From JABDKJ01 sp964609215 (lineage in GTDB: Bacteria; Bacteroidota; Bacteroidia; Flavobacteriales_D; JABDKJ01), in NCBI GenBank assembly GCA_964609215.1, contig CAZSQZ010000019.1, forward strand, positions 1 to 64,000: a stretch of 64,000 nt of DNA. Direction: 5' to 3'. The notes beneath the pieces were generated by a model. That model was not told where the DNA came from, searched no databases, and worked only from the letters and a program-made list of their open reading frames with translations. The translations under genes and the position numbers were made by a program. Positions 43,521-52,405 of this stretch are shown piece by piece. How positions within the stretch are numbered: position 1 is the first letter of the stretch; each line of letters starts with the position of its first letter.

Positions 43521-45212
43521 TTAATAAGCTACAGCTTGACCGTCTTTTCTGCTTTCAGAAGCTCCTCGATAAACCTTGTTTTTGTCATCCCACATAATGG
43601 CTTGGTATCCACCGAATATACCTTTAGCGAAATTGACTTTGTGTCCTTTACTTATCAGTCCTCTTACGGTTTTAACGTCAATTCCAGACTCCATTCTAAT
43701 TTCACCTCTTCCATCTGAAGGCTCTCCAGTAGGAGAGGAGGAGCCTGCATGATCCCATCGAGGAGCATCACCTGCTTCTTGAATATTCATATTGAAGTCG
43801 ATGATATTCATTACTATTTGTGCATGACCTTGAGGCTGAAAATCACCGCCCATAACTCCAAAGCTTAAAAATGGTTTTCCATCTTTAGTTATGAATGCTG
43901 GGATAATCGTGTGAAAAGGTCGTTTGCCAGGTTCGTATACATTGGCATGTTCGGGATTTAAAGAAAATAATTCACCTCTATCCTGAAGCATGAAGCCTAA
44001 ACCAGGAGGCACCATTCCTGAACCCATACCTCTATAATTACTTTGTATCAATGATATCATATTACCTTCTTTATCTGCGGCAGTTAGGTATATGGTTTCT
44101 CCTTTACTAATCTCACCTGGAACCGCAGTTTTGGCCCATTCTCCAATATGCTTTCTTCTTTCCGAAGCATAATTTTCCGAGATCAACTCTTTAACTGGTA
44201 CTTGAGAAAAGTCCATATCTGCATAGTATTTTGCTCTGTCTTCAAAGACTAATTTCTTGGCTTCAGTAAACAAATGAATATGTTCTGTGCTTGCAAATTC
44301 TATATTTGAAAAATCATATTCTTCCAGTATTTCTAACATTTGCAGGGCTGCTATTCCTTGCCCGTTTGGAGGTAGCTCCCATACATCATATCCACGATAA
44401 TTTATAGAAACAGGGTCAATCCATTCCGACTTATGCTTCTTCAAATCAGACTCGCTTAAGAAACCTCCTTGCTCTTGTACAAAGTTTGCAATGTCTGTAG
44501 CCAGTTGACCTTTATAAAAAGCATCCCTTCCTTCCTTTGCAATTTTTAAATAGGTATTTCCTAATTGTGGATTTTTATAGATTTCACCCTCATTTGGTAA
44601 GTGGCCACCATTCTGCTTTATGTAGGTTTCGTCTATGTTGGGAAAACCTAATCTTTGATAGTAGGGAATTGATCTATGAATGTAATAGGCGATTAGTTCC
44701 GTTAGCGGAAAGCCTTCATTGGCATATTCAATACTAGGTTGTAGAATTTCCTTCATGCTCAATTTTCCAAACTTGCCATGTAATTCAAACCATCCATCTA
44801 CACAGCCTGGAACACTCACGGGTAAAGGACCATGAGAAGGGATTTTATCCATTCCGTTTTTAGTGAAATATTCTAAAGTGAGATTTTCAGGAGAGCGTCC
44901 ACTGGCGTTCAATCCATATAACTTTTGGGTCTTTGCATCCCAAACAATAGCAAACAAATCTCCACCTATTCCACATCCTGTTGGCTCCATTAGACCCAAT
45001 GCTGCATTAGCGGCAATAGCGGCATCAATTGCATTTCCGCCTTGTTTGAGAATATCCAAACCAATTTGAGAAGCTAAGGGGTGACTGGTAGCAACCATCC
45101 CATTTTGCCCAATTACTTCTGAACGTGTTGCAAATAATTCTCCTGTAATTCTATCCTGCGCATTTAGGGTTAGGCAGATACAGGCAATAATGAAGAGTAT
45201 TAATTTTCGCAT
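43521..45212 (-). CDS. ggt: Gamma-glutamyltransferase
   Basis: The product is 563 residues with a signal peptide (about 1-18, ending LNAQ). It is an Ntn-hydrolase. The autocleavage and nucleophile Thr373 is in GETIYLTAADKEGN, and the small subunit carries 'SNYRGMGSGMVPPGLGFMLQDRG' and 'PFHTIIPA'. The N-terminal 'GGNAIDAAIAANAALGLMEPTGCGIGGD' is also typical. It hydrolyses or transfers gamma-glutamyl groups of glutathione in the periplasm. Single gene; a hairpin at 45244-45273 isolates it from upstream transcription. Confidence 0.93.
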   Translation of the reverse strand: MRKLILFIIACICLTLNAQDRITGELFATRSEVIGQNGMVATSHPLASQIGLDILKQGGNAIDAAIAANAALGLMEPTGCGIGGDLFAIVWDAKTQKLYGLNASGRSPENLTLEYFTKNGMDKIPSHGPLPVSVPGCVDGWFELHGKFGKLSMKEILQPSIEYANEGFPLTELIAYYIHRSIPYYQRLGFPNIDETYIKQNGGHLPNEGEIYKNPQLGNTYLKIAKEGRDAFYKGQLATDIANFVQEQGGFLSESDLKKHKSEWIDPVSINYRGYDVWELPPNGQGIAALQMLEILEEYDFSNIEFASTEHIHLFTEAKKLVFEDRAKYYADMDFSQVPVKELISENYASERRKHIGEWAKTAVPGEISKGETIYLTAADKEGNMISLIQSNYRGMGSGMVPPGLGFMLQDRGELFSLNPEHANVYEPGKRPFHTIIPAFITKDGKPFLSFGVMGGDFQPQGHAQIVMNIIDFNMNIQEAGDAPRWDHAGSSSPTGEPSDGRGEIRMESGIDVKTVRGLISKGHKVNFAKGIFGGYQAIMWDDKNKVYRGASESRKDGQAVAY

Positions 45213-45243
45213 ATGCTAAATCTACGATTTGATTCTAAAAAGA

Positions 45244-45273
45244 AAAAGCTCAACATAATTGCTGGGCTTTTTT
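45244..45273 (-). terminator. Hairpin terminator between the 45409 gene and ggt
   Basis: Stem AAAAAGCTCA / TGGGCTTTTTT (one G-T pair) flanked by A/T runs on both sides, so it could act on either strand; it serves the minus-strand gene 45409-45780. Confidence 0.65.
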
Positions 45274-45408
45274 CTTATTGAATTTTTGTAATCTTTTCTT
45301 TTTCGAGTTTTTAATTGGTATTGAATTAGGTCAATTGAATCGATGCGCGGCAAGTACTTTTGGAATGGTGTTAAGCTTAAAATAGATTCAGCAATTTGCC
45401 TTACTGAG

Positions 45409-45780
45409 TTATTTAATGTTAAGCAATATTAAATCTCCATCATCAAATCCTGTTGTAACTGCCATTGCGTTAGCGAATAAATCTTGAGCATTTTTGTTAT
45501 GTTTAATAGCCTCTGTGATATTTAGCTTAGCAAAGTCGAGAAATTGAGACCATCCCATATGTTTTGAATATTCTTCTGCATTAAAATACTTTTTATTTGG
45601 AACGTAATGCTCATTGAAAGCCCAATCATCATCTTCATTATTATAATGTTCTGATCCGGTTAAATAGATCTGAAACCCTTTTTTCGTTTGAAATATTCCA
45701 AAATTGAATGCTATTATGTTGGATGGTGGCATTGCGTCATTTTTTATTTCGTCTAGCCAATTAATGAGCTTCTCTTTCAT
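45409..45780 (-). CDS. Small protein of unknown function
   Basis: The product is 123 residues, cytosolic, acidic, with no signal peptide or membrane helix. Features are 'AFNFGIFQTKKGFQIYLTGSEHY', 'DDDWAFNEHYVP' and 'WSQFLDFAKLNITEAIKH'. The layout reminds me of small cytosolic proteins found near toxin or immunity genes but no such partner is adjacent. No family named. It is 30 bp downstream of chrA. Confidence 0.55.
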   Translation of the reverse strand: MKEKLINWLDEIKNDAMPPSNIIAFNFGIFQTKKGFQIYLTGSEHYNNEDDDWAFNEHYVPNKKYFNAEEYSKHMGWSQFLDFAKLNITEAIKHNKNAQDLFANAMAVTTGFDDGDLILLNIK

Positions 45781-45810
45781 TTCTTTGATTTTGTAAGATA
45801 TGATATTAGT

Positions 45811-46950
45811 TTAATGGGCTCCGACACCATTTAAATTCATCAACAAAAACCCTAACAAAGCCCCACCTGCAATAATCCATATGGAACTTACTTTTTTGAA
45901 GAAAAAGGTAATTATTAAGGCAAGCAAGCAAATAACAATACTTTGCCAGTTGACCAATGTATCTTTTCCCATATCAATTAAAACAGCAGCCATAATTGCT
46001 ACTGCAGCAACATTTACACTGTCCAAAAATGCTGAGAGAAACTTTGATTTTCTCATTTTAGGTATCAATGGATTCAATAACCAAACAAATAGAAAAGAAG
46101 GAAGGAAGATTCCTAGAGTTGCCATAATAGCTCCTTGAAAACCTCCAAGTTGATAGCCAATAAATGTGGACGTAGACAACACAGGACCAGGAGTGAACTG
46201 ACCAACAGCAATAGCATCTAATAACTCTAATCGCGTTAGTATTCCAGTACTCACAAGTTCAGCATCTAAATATGCGAATAGCACATAACCACTGCCGTAT
46301 AGAATAGCTCCTACCTTTAAGAAGGATAAGAAGATTTTAAGTGCAGGAAGTTTTGAGATACTTAGTAGAGGCAATATGGCAAATGGAACAAAAGATCTAA
46401 GAGATTTTCTTTCTCTTGTTAGGAAGAAATAAAGGGCGCCTAGCAAGCCGCCAATAAGTAAAACATAAACTTCGTTATACCCTAAAAGAGCAGCAATAGC
46501 AACCAATATGCCCAAAGCTAGGAACATTGGTCCTTTCAAGGCTTTTTTTCCAAGTTTAATTACCGCTCCTAGAATCACTGCCAATACCGCTGGTTTAATT
46601 CCAAAAATGAAAGGCTCTACATGCGGAAGTTGACCGTACTTCACATAAAGCCAGGCCAAGAATCCGGTGATCAGAACAGCGGGAAAGATGAAACAGGTTC
46701 CAGCTACAAAAAGCCCAGCGCTTCCCCCTCTTTCATATCCGCAGTGCATGGTCATTTCAGTTGAATTAGGACCTGGAATTAAATTGGTGGCGCCCATAGT
46801 GTCGAGAAAATGTTGTCTACTCATCCATTTTCTTTTCTCTACAACCTCTTCTTCCATCATCGCGACATGAGCTGCTGGCCCTCCAAATGCAAATAGGCCC
46901 AACTTTAAAAATAGTGAAGCAATCTCTTTTAAATTTCCCTTGGAAGACAT
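45811..46950 (-). CDS. chrA: Chromate transporter, CHR family (two-domain)
   Basis: The product is 379 residues with about ten hydrophobic helices in two CHR domains (about 8-180 and 205-370). The first has 'FAFGGPAAHVAMME' and 'NLIPGPNSTEM'; the second has 'VGQFTPGPVLSTSTF'. It is a member of the long CHR proteins that export chromate, and may move sulfate or other anions. A -7 element TATATTTG lies 4 nt before the ATG. The 45409-45780 gene follows on the same strand. Confidence 0.9.
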   Translation of the reverse strand: MSSKGNLKEIASLFLKLGLFAFGGPAAHVAMMEEEVVEKRKWMSRQHFLDTMGATNLIPGPNSTEMTMHCGYERGGSAGLFVAGTCFIFPAVLITGFLAWLYVKYGQLPHVEPFIFGIKPAVLAVILGAVIKLGKKALKGPMFLALGILVAIAALLGYNEVYVLLIGGLLGALYFFLTRERKSLRSFVPFAILPLLSISKLPALKIFLSFLKVGAILYGSGYVLFAYLDAELVSTGILTRLELLDAIAVGQFTPGPVLSTSTFIGYQLGGFQGAIMATLGIFLPSFLFVWLLNPLIPKMRKSKFLSAFLDSVNVAAVAIMAAVLIDMGKDTLVNWQSIVICLLALIITFFFKKVSSIWIIAGGALLGFLLMNLNGVGAH

Positions 46951-46954
46951 GATG

Positions 46955-46962
46955 CAAATATA
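46955..46962 (-). promoter_or_regulatory. -7 promoter element of chrA
   Basis: Minus-strand TATATTTG (46962-46955), an exact TAnnTTTG, 4 nt before the start codon. No -33 element at the expected distance; that region overlaps the upstream terminator. Confidence 0.4.
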
Positions 46963-46967
46963 AAATC

Positions 46968-47005
46968 AAAAAAGCCTCGATCGAATATAAAACATCAATC
47001 GAGGC
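46968..47005 (-). terminator. Intrinsic terminator of the J-domain gene
   Basis: Stem GCCTCGAT (46974-46981) / ATCGAGGC (46998-47005), followed on the minus strand by a T-run of six. It lies about 90 bp past the J-domain stop. Confidence 0.78.
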
Positions 47006-47094
47006 CTTCAAATTTTAAACTTTAATCTACTATGAAAAGCTTTAATTTTTTAGAGCTTAATAATTGAACAACAATTTTGTGCTTTTGTTCAGAG

Positions 47095-48114
47095 TTATTT
47101 TCTGCTCATTTTGACTGACTTAATTACATCAAGCCCAAAAAGACCATTAGCTATCTCTATGGTAATTTGGTTTCTTCCCCTATACTTGTTCAGGTCAAAG
47201 ACTGCTCTTGTCCAGATTTGTTTGTCAAAGGCATCATTTTCAAGATAAATAAAGCCTATCTCTTTCTGATTGTCCATTCTATTGTTTTTGTTTTTTGCAA
47301 ATAAGGTATACGAGTAGTTTTGGTAATCACTTTCGCTAGAAAAAGTATTGTTCAGAAAGAAAAATAGACTGAAAACTAGGGTGATGCCTACATATACTTT
47401 TAAAAAATTCCTTGGAGTTTTATCCTTTTCAAAGAATCCGGCAATTAGCCATAGACCTGATGACATTAAAATCAGGTATAACAAGATAAGTATGTTGTGA
47501 GGCATAACCGTCTTCAATGCAAATGTGAAAAGACAAAAACCATTTAGAACGAGATACAGCATCGCAAACTTGACTTTTGATTTTATGAAAACTTTAAAAC
47601 TGGTTCTTAGTTCTGTATAGAAATTCAATTTGAAGATTTCACTGAATGAGGTTAAGACCAGAATAATGATTACTAAACATGCAAAAATTACTTTCGGTCC
47701 TAGAATAATACCAAGCCATAATGGACTGCTAATAATAGAGAAGATTAAACTCGCTTTGGTCAAATTTAAAAGTGCTATAGATAATTTATACTCATCACTA
47801 TTTATGTGAGCTTGATATCTTCTTTTAGCTCTTGCCCTTGCGCGGGCTCTTGCTTTTTCTCTTTCCTTTTTTTCCCATTCTTGTTGAGAATATTTTCGAG
47901 TTCCACTTCTTCTTTTCCTACCAATGGTTTTACCCGTCTTAAAATGAAGTAAATATTCATAAGCTTCATGGAGTTGAACAAATTCTTCTTGAGCATTAGG
48001 AGAGGAATTCACATCGGGATGTAAAAGCTTCGCTTTAGAACGATAGGCACTTTTTATCTCTTTTAGACTTGCAGATTCATTAAGTCCCAGAATATGAAAG
48101 TAGTTTTTCGGCAA
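47095..48114 (-). CDS. Membrane-bound J-domain protein
   Basis: The product is 339 residues. Residues 1-65 form a J domain with the HPD motif (KLLHPDVNSSPNAQEEF), so it should stimulate an Hsp70 ATPase. A basic segment (about 71-103) contains an Arg-Ala dipeptide run. Several hydrophobic segments follow (about 112-160, 180-200, 205-225, 235-255), then a soluble C-terminal domain. It is probably a membrane-tethered co-chaperone of unknown client. Single gene. Confidence 0.82.
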   Translation of the reverse strand: MPKNYFHILGLNESASLKEIKSAYRSKAKLLHPDVNSSPNAQEEFVQLHEAYEYLLHFKTGKTIGRKRRSGTRKYSQQEWEKKEREKARARARARAKRRYQAHINSDEYKLSIALLNLTKASLIFSIISSPLWLGIILGPKVIFACLVIIILVLTSFSEIFKLNFYTELRTSFKVFIKSKVKFAMLYLVLNGFCLFTFALKTVMPHNILILLYLILMSSGLWLIAGFFEKDKTPRNFLKVYVGITLVFSLFFFLNNTFSSESDYQNYSYTLFAKNKNNRMDNQKEIGFIYLENDAFDKQIWTRAVFDLNKYRGRNQITIEIANGLFGLDVIKSVKMSRK

Positions 48115-48161
48115 TTATTTCTTTTTGTAAACAGAAAGATAGTAGAAGTACATAACTGAGT

Positions 48162-48211
48162 AAATTAAAAAAAAACTCCTATCTCTCAATATTATTGAGA
48201 AATAGGAGTTT
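48162..48211 (-). terminator. Strong intrinsic terminator of the 48236-49138 gene
   Basis: Arms AAACTCCTATCTCTCAAT (48173-48190) and ATTGAGAAATAGGAGTTT (48194-48211) pair with one mismatch around ATT; the minus strand continues in a run of at least nine T. Confidence 0.85.
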
Positions 48212-48235
48212 AAAGAATTTTATACTAATTCGAAA

Positions 48236-49138
48236 TTATTTCATGAATTTAACGGTACTGCTATAGTCGCCAGAAGTAATATTCACAAAATATATTCCAC
48301 TATTCAAATCACTAAGATCAATTGTGCTTATGTTCGCATTTGAATAGGTTTCAAATACACGTTTACCCAAAAGATCAAAAACCTGAATGTTATTATCAAT
48401 TAAAGGAGAATTGATAGTCAATACATCCTGCACCGGATTTGGGTAAATAGAGAAATCGAAAGAATTTAAATCATCAACGGAAGACACCAAAGCTTCAAGT
48501 GTGAAATCGTCTACATAGTAAGTGTTCTGAGCATCTATTGCAAATAAATCAAGTCCACCAAATTCAGTTATGGTAGGATTGTTAAAATCACTTGTATTCA
48601 ATTCCGTCTCATTGATGGTGAATGTGTATGTTGAGTTGGTTAGATCAACGACAACCTCTACAGGGAACCAAGCATCATGGGGAAAATTAAATGTATTTGG
48701 TCCATTGCCATTATCATCCTGTCCCATTCCTGGACTACCATTAGCCTCATTGAAAAAGATGTTTCCAGAGAGAAATTGAAGGTTGTCATTGGCGCTTGGA
48801 CTAACATTCCCCTGAAGATTTATATAACCGGAATTTCCGCCAGGTATATACATTAACCAAGATAATCTCCAAGATCCAGAAGTTGCTACTCCTCCGAAAT
48901 CAAGAACAGCATCTTGAGGTCCTTGTCCAGGGCCAATAAAAATAGATTTTTCTCCAGATGCAGCAAAGTCAGTGGAAACAATTGCATTTTGGGATCCATC
49001 ATTATTTCCATCCCAAGTTGTCCACATATCTGTGAATAAAGGTCCTTCATCATAACTTTCAATATCATCAGTAAACTGAGCATTAAGAGCCAGAGAAAAA
49101 CAAAAAATTGATAAGGTAAAAAGGTAGAGTTTATTCAT
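48236..49138 (-). CDS. T9SS-exported jelly-roll/LamG-like protein
   Basis: The product is 300 residues with a signal peptide (about 1-20, ending LNAQ). A ConA-like jelly-roll domain (about 22-215) shows 'DDIESYDEGPLF', 'SGSWRLSWLMYIPGG', 'WFPVEVVVDLTNSTYTF' and 'YYVDDFTLE'. The type A sorting domain follows (FSIYPNPVQDVLTI ... SGIYFVNITS). It may be a secreted carbohydrate-binding protein; no active-site residues are evident. Confidence 0.82.
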   Translation of the reverse strand: MNKLYLFTLSIFCFSLALNAQFTDDIESYDEGPLFTDMWTTWDGNNDGSQNAIVSTDFAASGEKSIFIGPGQGPQDAVLDFGGVATSGSWRLSWLMYIPGGNSGYINLQGNVSPSANDNLQFLSGNIFFNEANGSPGMGQDDNGNGPNTFNFPHDAWFPVEVVVDLTNSTYTFTINETELNTSDFNNPTITEFGGLDLFAIDAQNTYYVDDFTLEALVSSVDDLNSFDFSIYPNPVQDVLTINSPLIDNNIQVFDLLGKRVFETYSNANISTIDLSDLNSGIYFVNITSGDYSSTVKFMK

Positions 49139-49298
49139 GTTAATTAATTTATATTTAGTTTCAATGTACCAAAATTTGTTTATTCTAATTTTATTTTTCT
49201 TGAAAATTATTTAAACACCTTTCTAATCCTATTCTAAGTTTTGGGTTAGCTTTTCTTTAAGTTAAAGGATTATGATTCGCGATTTGCTGATTATAGTC

Positions 49299-49958
49299 CT
49301 AAACAACTAATAGGTTATTGCACACCTCTTCACTGAAAGTAATATTCTTTTTATTGGCATAGTTAACCGTCATACTCTGGTCAAAAGGCTCTTTTTCTAT
49401 GACCTTAATTTTAGTCCCTAAACGAATATCTTTTCGATTGAGAAATTTTAAAAAATCACTTGAACTATTTTCCAATGCACATAGTTTAACAGTGTCACCA
49501 ACCTTTACTTCGGAGAGTTTTTTGTATTCGGGTTTAATCAGTCTTCCTTTCTTATCCGGTATGGGAGAACCATGAGGATCTACAGTTGGAAATCCTAATA
49601 ATTCATCCATTCTATCAAAGAATTTTTGGGAATTGATATGCTCAATTTCTTCCGCAATATCATGAACTTCTTCCCAACCAAAATGCATTATACTACTTAA
49701 AAACATCTCTGTTAAACGGTGTTTTCTTAGAACCAAAGCTGCGGTCTTTCTTCCAATTTTGGTCAACTGAAGAGGCTTGTATTTTTCATATCTGATCCAG
49801 CCTTTTTTATCCAGTTTTTTAACCATGTCGTTTACCGTTGGTTTGCTCACCTCTAGGCGTTTTGCAAGATCTGATATAGAAATGTCTGGCCCTTTCTGAT
49901 CTAAAAAATAAAGCGCCTTTAAATAGTTTTCTTTCGTCTGTGAAACTTTTGTTGACAT
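49299..49958 (-). CDS. DtxR/MntR-family metal-dependent repressor
   Basis: The product is 219 residues. An N-terminal winged helix (about 5-65: 'ISISDLAKRLEVSKPTVNDMVKKLDKKGWI') is followed by the DtxR dimerisation domain (about 70-140; 'LRKHRLTEMFL', 'EEIEHINSQKFFDRMDELLGFP') and a FeoA/SH3-like C-terminal domain (about 150-219). The family represses metal uptake genes when Fe2+ or Mn2+ is bound. The divergent TonB-receptor promoter contains a near-consensus DtxR box. A -7 element TATATTTG lies 4 nt before the ATG. Confidence 0.92.
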   Translation of the reverse strand: MSTKVSQTKENYLKALYFLDQKGPDISISDLAKRLEVSKPTVNDMVKKLDKKGWIRYEKYKPLQLTKIGRKTAALVLRKHRLTEMFLSSIMHFGWEEVHDIAEEIEHINSQKFFDRMDELLGFPTVDPHGSPIPDKKGRLIKPEYKKLSEVKVGDTVKLCALENSSSDFLKFLNRKDIRLGTKIKVIEKEPFDQSMTVNYANKKNITFSEEVCNNLLVV

Positions 49959-49962
49959 AATA

Positions 49963-49970
49963 CAAATATA
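49963..49970 (-). promoter_or_regulatory. -7 promoter element of the DtxR-family gene
   Basis: Minus-strand TATATTTG (49970-49963) matches TAnnTTTG and ends 4 nt before the ATG, so the transcript is nearly leaderless. It lies 21 bp from the DtxR box; no -33 element at standard distance. Confidence 0.4.
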
Positions 49971-49987
49971 AGGTTATTGCAAAATAC

Positions 49988-50018
49988 TTTGTTAGATAAG
50001 CCTAACTTTATATATTTG
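49988..50018 (+). promoter_or_regulatory. Canonical promoter of the TonB receptor
   Basis: -33 TTTG (49988-49991), a spacer of exactly 19 nt and -7 TATATTTG (50011-50018). The ATG at 50031 lies 12 nt further. This places transcription start just before that ATG and excludes the upstream in-frame start at 49977. Confidence 0.75.
49992..50010 (+). promoter_or_regulatory. DtxR-type operator inside the TonB-receptor promoter
   Basis: TTAGATAAGCCTAACTTTA matches the DtxR consensus TWAGGTTAGSCTAACCTWA at 16 of 19 positions. It contains the dyad GTTAG/CTAAC with a 6-nt spacer (49991-50006) and fills the whole -33/-7 spacer, so binding would block the promoter. The adjacent gene encodes a DtxR-family repressor. 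Confidence 0.7.
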
Positions 50019-50030
50019 CTATTCAATTTT

Positions 50031-52352
50031 ATGGATAAGCTCAATTTAACATACTTAACTACATTCTTACTTCTGTTATTAAGCTTTCAAGTCTGTGCTC
50101 AGGAAGGTACTATTAGTGGAAGAATACTTCATCAGGATAAGCCTATTGCTTATGCCCATGTCTTACTGGAAGGAACTGAAATTGGAACTTCAAGTGATGT
50201 GAATGGCAACTTTGTTTTGAATAATGTTCCCTTTGGAAATTATGTTCTGCTGGTTTCCAGTATTGCGCATAGATCAGGAGAAATAAAGGTTGCTATTGGC
50301 CCTGAAAGAGATGAAGTTGAACTCAGTATTTCCTTGGAAATTCTTGAAAATGATTTGGAGGAAGTAGTGGTGACCGGAACAAAGACCGAATATTCATTGA
50401 AGGAATCTCCTATTCTTGCCAATGTGTTAAATGCAAAAGAATTGAATAATGTCCAAGCCTGTAATCTATCCGAAGGATTAAAATTTCAACCTGGATTACG
50501 AGTAGAGACCGATTGTCAAACATGCAATTATACCCAGTTAAGGATGAATGGCCTTGCAGGTTCCTATTCTCAAATATTAATTAATGGTAGACCCGTATTT
50601 AGTCCATTAACAGGATTGTATGGTTTGGAGCAATTGCCCATAAATATGGTAGAGAGAATTGAAGTCATTCGGGGTGGAGGGTCATCATTGTATGGTTCCA
50701 GTGCGATTGGAGGTACGGTAAACGTAATAACAAAACTCCCAAAGAAAAATGCGTTTGAGTTCAGTCATATCTATCAGAATATTAATGCGCAGAGCTCAGA
50801 TTTTCAATTCAATGGAAATGCCTCCTTGATCTCTTCAAATAAAAAAACAGGTGTAAATTTTTTATTTAATAAACGATTAAGAGAATGGTATGATCACAAT
50901 GGTGATAATTTTTCAGAAGCTCCTGAGTTAGACAATACTTCTTTTGGAGCAGGTTTTTTTTATACGCCCGAGGCCAACCATAAAATAGAAGTGAATGTAA
51001 GCCATCTTAGAGAGGAAAGATATGGTGGTGAAATGATCGATACACTGGTTCATTTAACCCAACAAGCAGAAGATAGGGACCATAAAATTTGGATGGCTTC
51101 CATAGATTATCAAATAAATTCAAAGGATGAGAAGACCTCTTTAATCAACTATTTCTCTTTTCAGAATACAGATAGAACACATTATACAGGCATACAACCA
51201 GATGAACCAGAGGAACTATTAACCTTTATTGAAAATCCGCCTTATGGCACCTCAAGAGCCTACACATTGAACGGGGGTTTTCAAGTAAATAGAAAAGTGG
51301 ATAAACTCATTTCGGGTCAAAGCATATTTACCTTAGGGGCAGAATATTTGCTTGATGATGTTTTCGATGAAATAGTAGCCTATTCTTATTTGATAGATCA
51401 GAGGACCCAAAATTTTGGCTTTTTCCTTCAAAACGATTGGTCGATTTTGCCCGGTCTCACATTTCTTTCAGGTTTGAGGGCTGATGTACACAATTTAACC
51501 GATAATACGGTTTTCAGTCCTCGTTTTGCATTGCTATACAAAGCCAGTAGTCAATTGAGATTAAGAGGAAGTTTCGGAACAGGTTTTAGGGCACCTCAAG
51601 CTTTTGATGCAGATTTACATATTGCCTTTGCGGGAGGAGGAATCTCTCGAGTTTCACTATCTCCAAACTTGTTACCCGAGAAATCTCAAAGTTTGAGTTT
51701 CTCTTTAGACTATGATAAAGCATTTGAAAAAGCAGTCTATGGAATAACACTGGAAGCATTCTATACACGATTAAAAGATGCATTTATTTTACAACCTGTG
51801 GGAGAGGATGAAGTGGGAGAATTGTTTGAAAAGCAAAACTCCGAAGGAGCGGAAGTGCAAGGTATAGTTTTGGAGTTAAGAGCGAATCTAAATCGCAAAG
51901 TACAAGTGGAAACAGGCTTTACTTTTCAATCCAGTTTATTTCAGGAGGAAGTTCAATATATAGACGACATTCCCGGTATTCGCGAATTTATTCGAACACC
52001 CAATCTTTATGGCTTTGCAAATATTTCAATCAGCCCGATCAATGGTTTTTCTGCTAACTTGAATTATGTAAATACAGGTTCGATGAGAGTTCCTCATTTT
52101 GCTGGAGCACCCAATCAGCTCGTAGATGAAATCATCGAATCGGAAGTATTTCATGAACTGAATACTAAAATAGCGTATGGTTTTTCTTTAAAGAATAAAG
52201 GAACCTATTTGGAGCTATCTGCAGGCGTGAAAAACATCCTAAATCAATATCAGGACGATTTTGATATCGGAAAAAATAGAGATAGTAATTATGTCTACGG
52301 GCCAGCATTACCAAGAACCTACTTTGTTGGTGTAGCTTTTAAAACAAGGTAA
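50031..52352 (+). CDS. TonB-dependent outer-membrane receptor, probably metal-regulated
   Basis: The product is 773 residues from the ATG at 50031, chosen because the promoter lies directly upstream and a signal peptide follows (MDKLNLTYLTTFLLLLLSFQVCAQ). A CarboxypepD_reg-like domain (about 25-110) precedes the plug (about 115-225; 'LKESPILANVLNAKELNN', 'VERIEVIRGGGSSLYGSSAIGG') and a 22-strand barrel ending 'YFVGVAFKTR'. The plug has a CQTC pair. It imports an iron or manganese complex, or another siderophore, judged from the DtxR box. Substrate not determinable. Confidence 0.9.
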   Translation: MDKLNLTYLTTFLLLLLSFQVCAQEGTISGRILHQDKPIAYAHVLLEGTEIGTSSDVNGNFVLNNVPFGNYVLLVSSIAHRSGEIKVAIGPERDEVELSISLEILENDLEEVVVTGTKTEYSLKESPILANVLNAKELNNVQACNLSEGLKFQPGLRVETDCQTCNYTQLRMNGLAGSYSQILINGRPVFSPLTGLYGLEQLPINMVERIEVIRGGGSSLYGSSAIGGTVNVITKLPKKNAFEFSHIYQNINAQSSDFQFNGNASLISSNKKTGVNFLFNKRLREWYDHNGDNFSEAPELDNTSFGAGFFYTPEANHKIEVNVSHLREERYGGEMIDTLVHLTQQAEDRDHKIWMASIDYQINSKDEKTSLINYFSFQNTDRTHYTGIQPDEPEELLTFIENPPYGTSRAYTLNGGFQVNRKVDKLISGQSIFTLGAEYLLDDVFDEIVAYSYLIDQRTQNFGFFLQNDWSILPGLTFLSGLRADVHNLTDNTVFSPRFALLYKASSQLRLRGSFGTGFRAPQAFDADLHIAFAGGGISRVSLSPNLLPEKSQSLSFSLDYDKAFEKAVYGITLEAFYTRLKDAFILQPVGEDEVGELFEKQNSEGAEVQGIVLELRANLNRKVQVETGFTFQSSLFQEEVQYIDDIPGIREFIRTPNLYGFANISISPINGFSANLNYVNTGSMRVPHFAGAPNQLVDEIIESEVFHELNTKIAYGFSLKNKGTYLELSAGVKNILNQYQDDFDIGKNRDSNYVYGPALPRTYFVGVAFKTR

Positions 52353-52405
52353 TTATACTACTAACTCTAAGTTTAAATTAAGAACTTCCGTGTTGTTGTT
52401 GATAG

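Noticed and set aside
43513..43531. 7-bp hairpin TAGCTTA/TAAGCTA between two convergent genes
   Set aside because: No T-run on either strand, and it overlaps the ggt stop; not convincing as terminator.
47032..47067. Tiny + strand reading frame of 11 codons (MKSFNFLELNN)
   Set aside because: Too short, no promoter or related peptide gene is visible, and it lies between two minus-strand genes just behind a minus-strand terminator.
47802..47900. Arg-Ala repeat tract in the J-domain protein as a possible slippage site or mobile element trace
   Set aside because: Short, in-frame and compatible with a simple basic linker; no flanking repeats.
50240..50422. Minus-strand frame opposite the TonB receptor N-terminus
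   Set aside because: Lies in the carboxypeptidase-regulatory-like domain of a clear gene; no other evidence.
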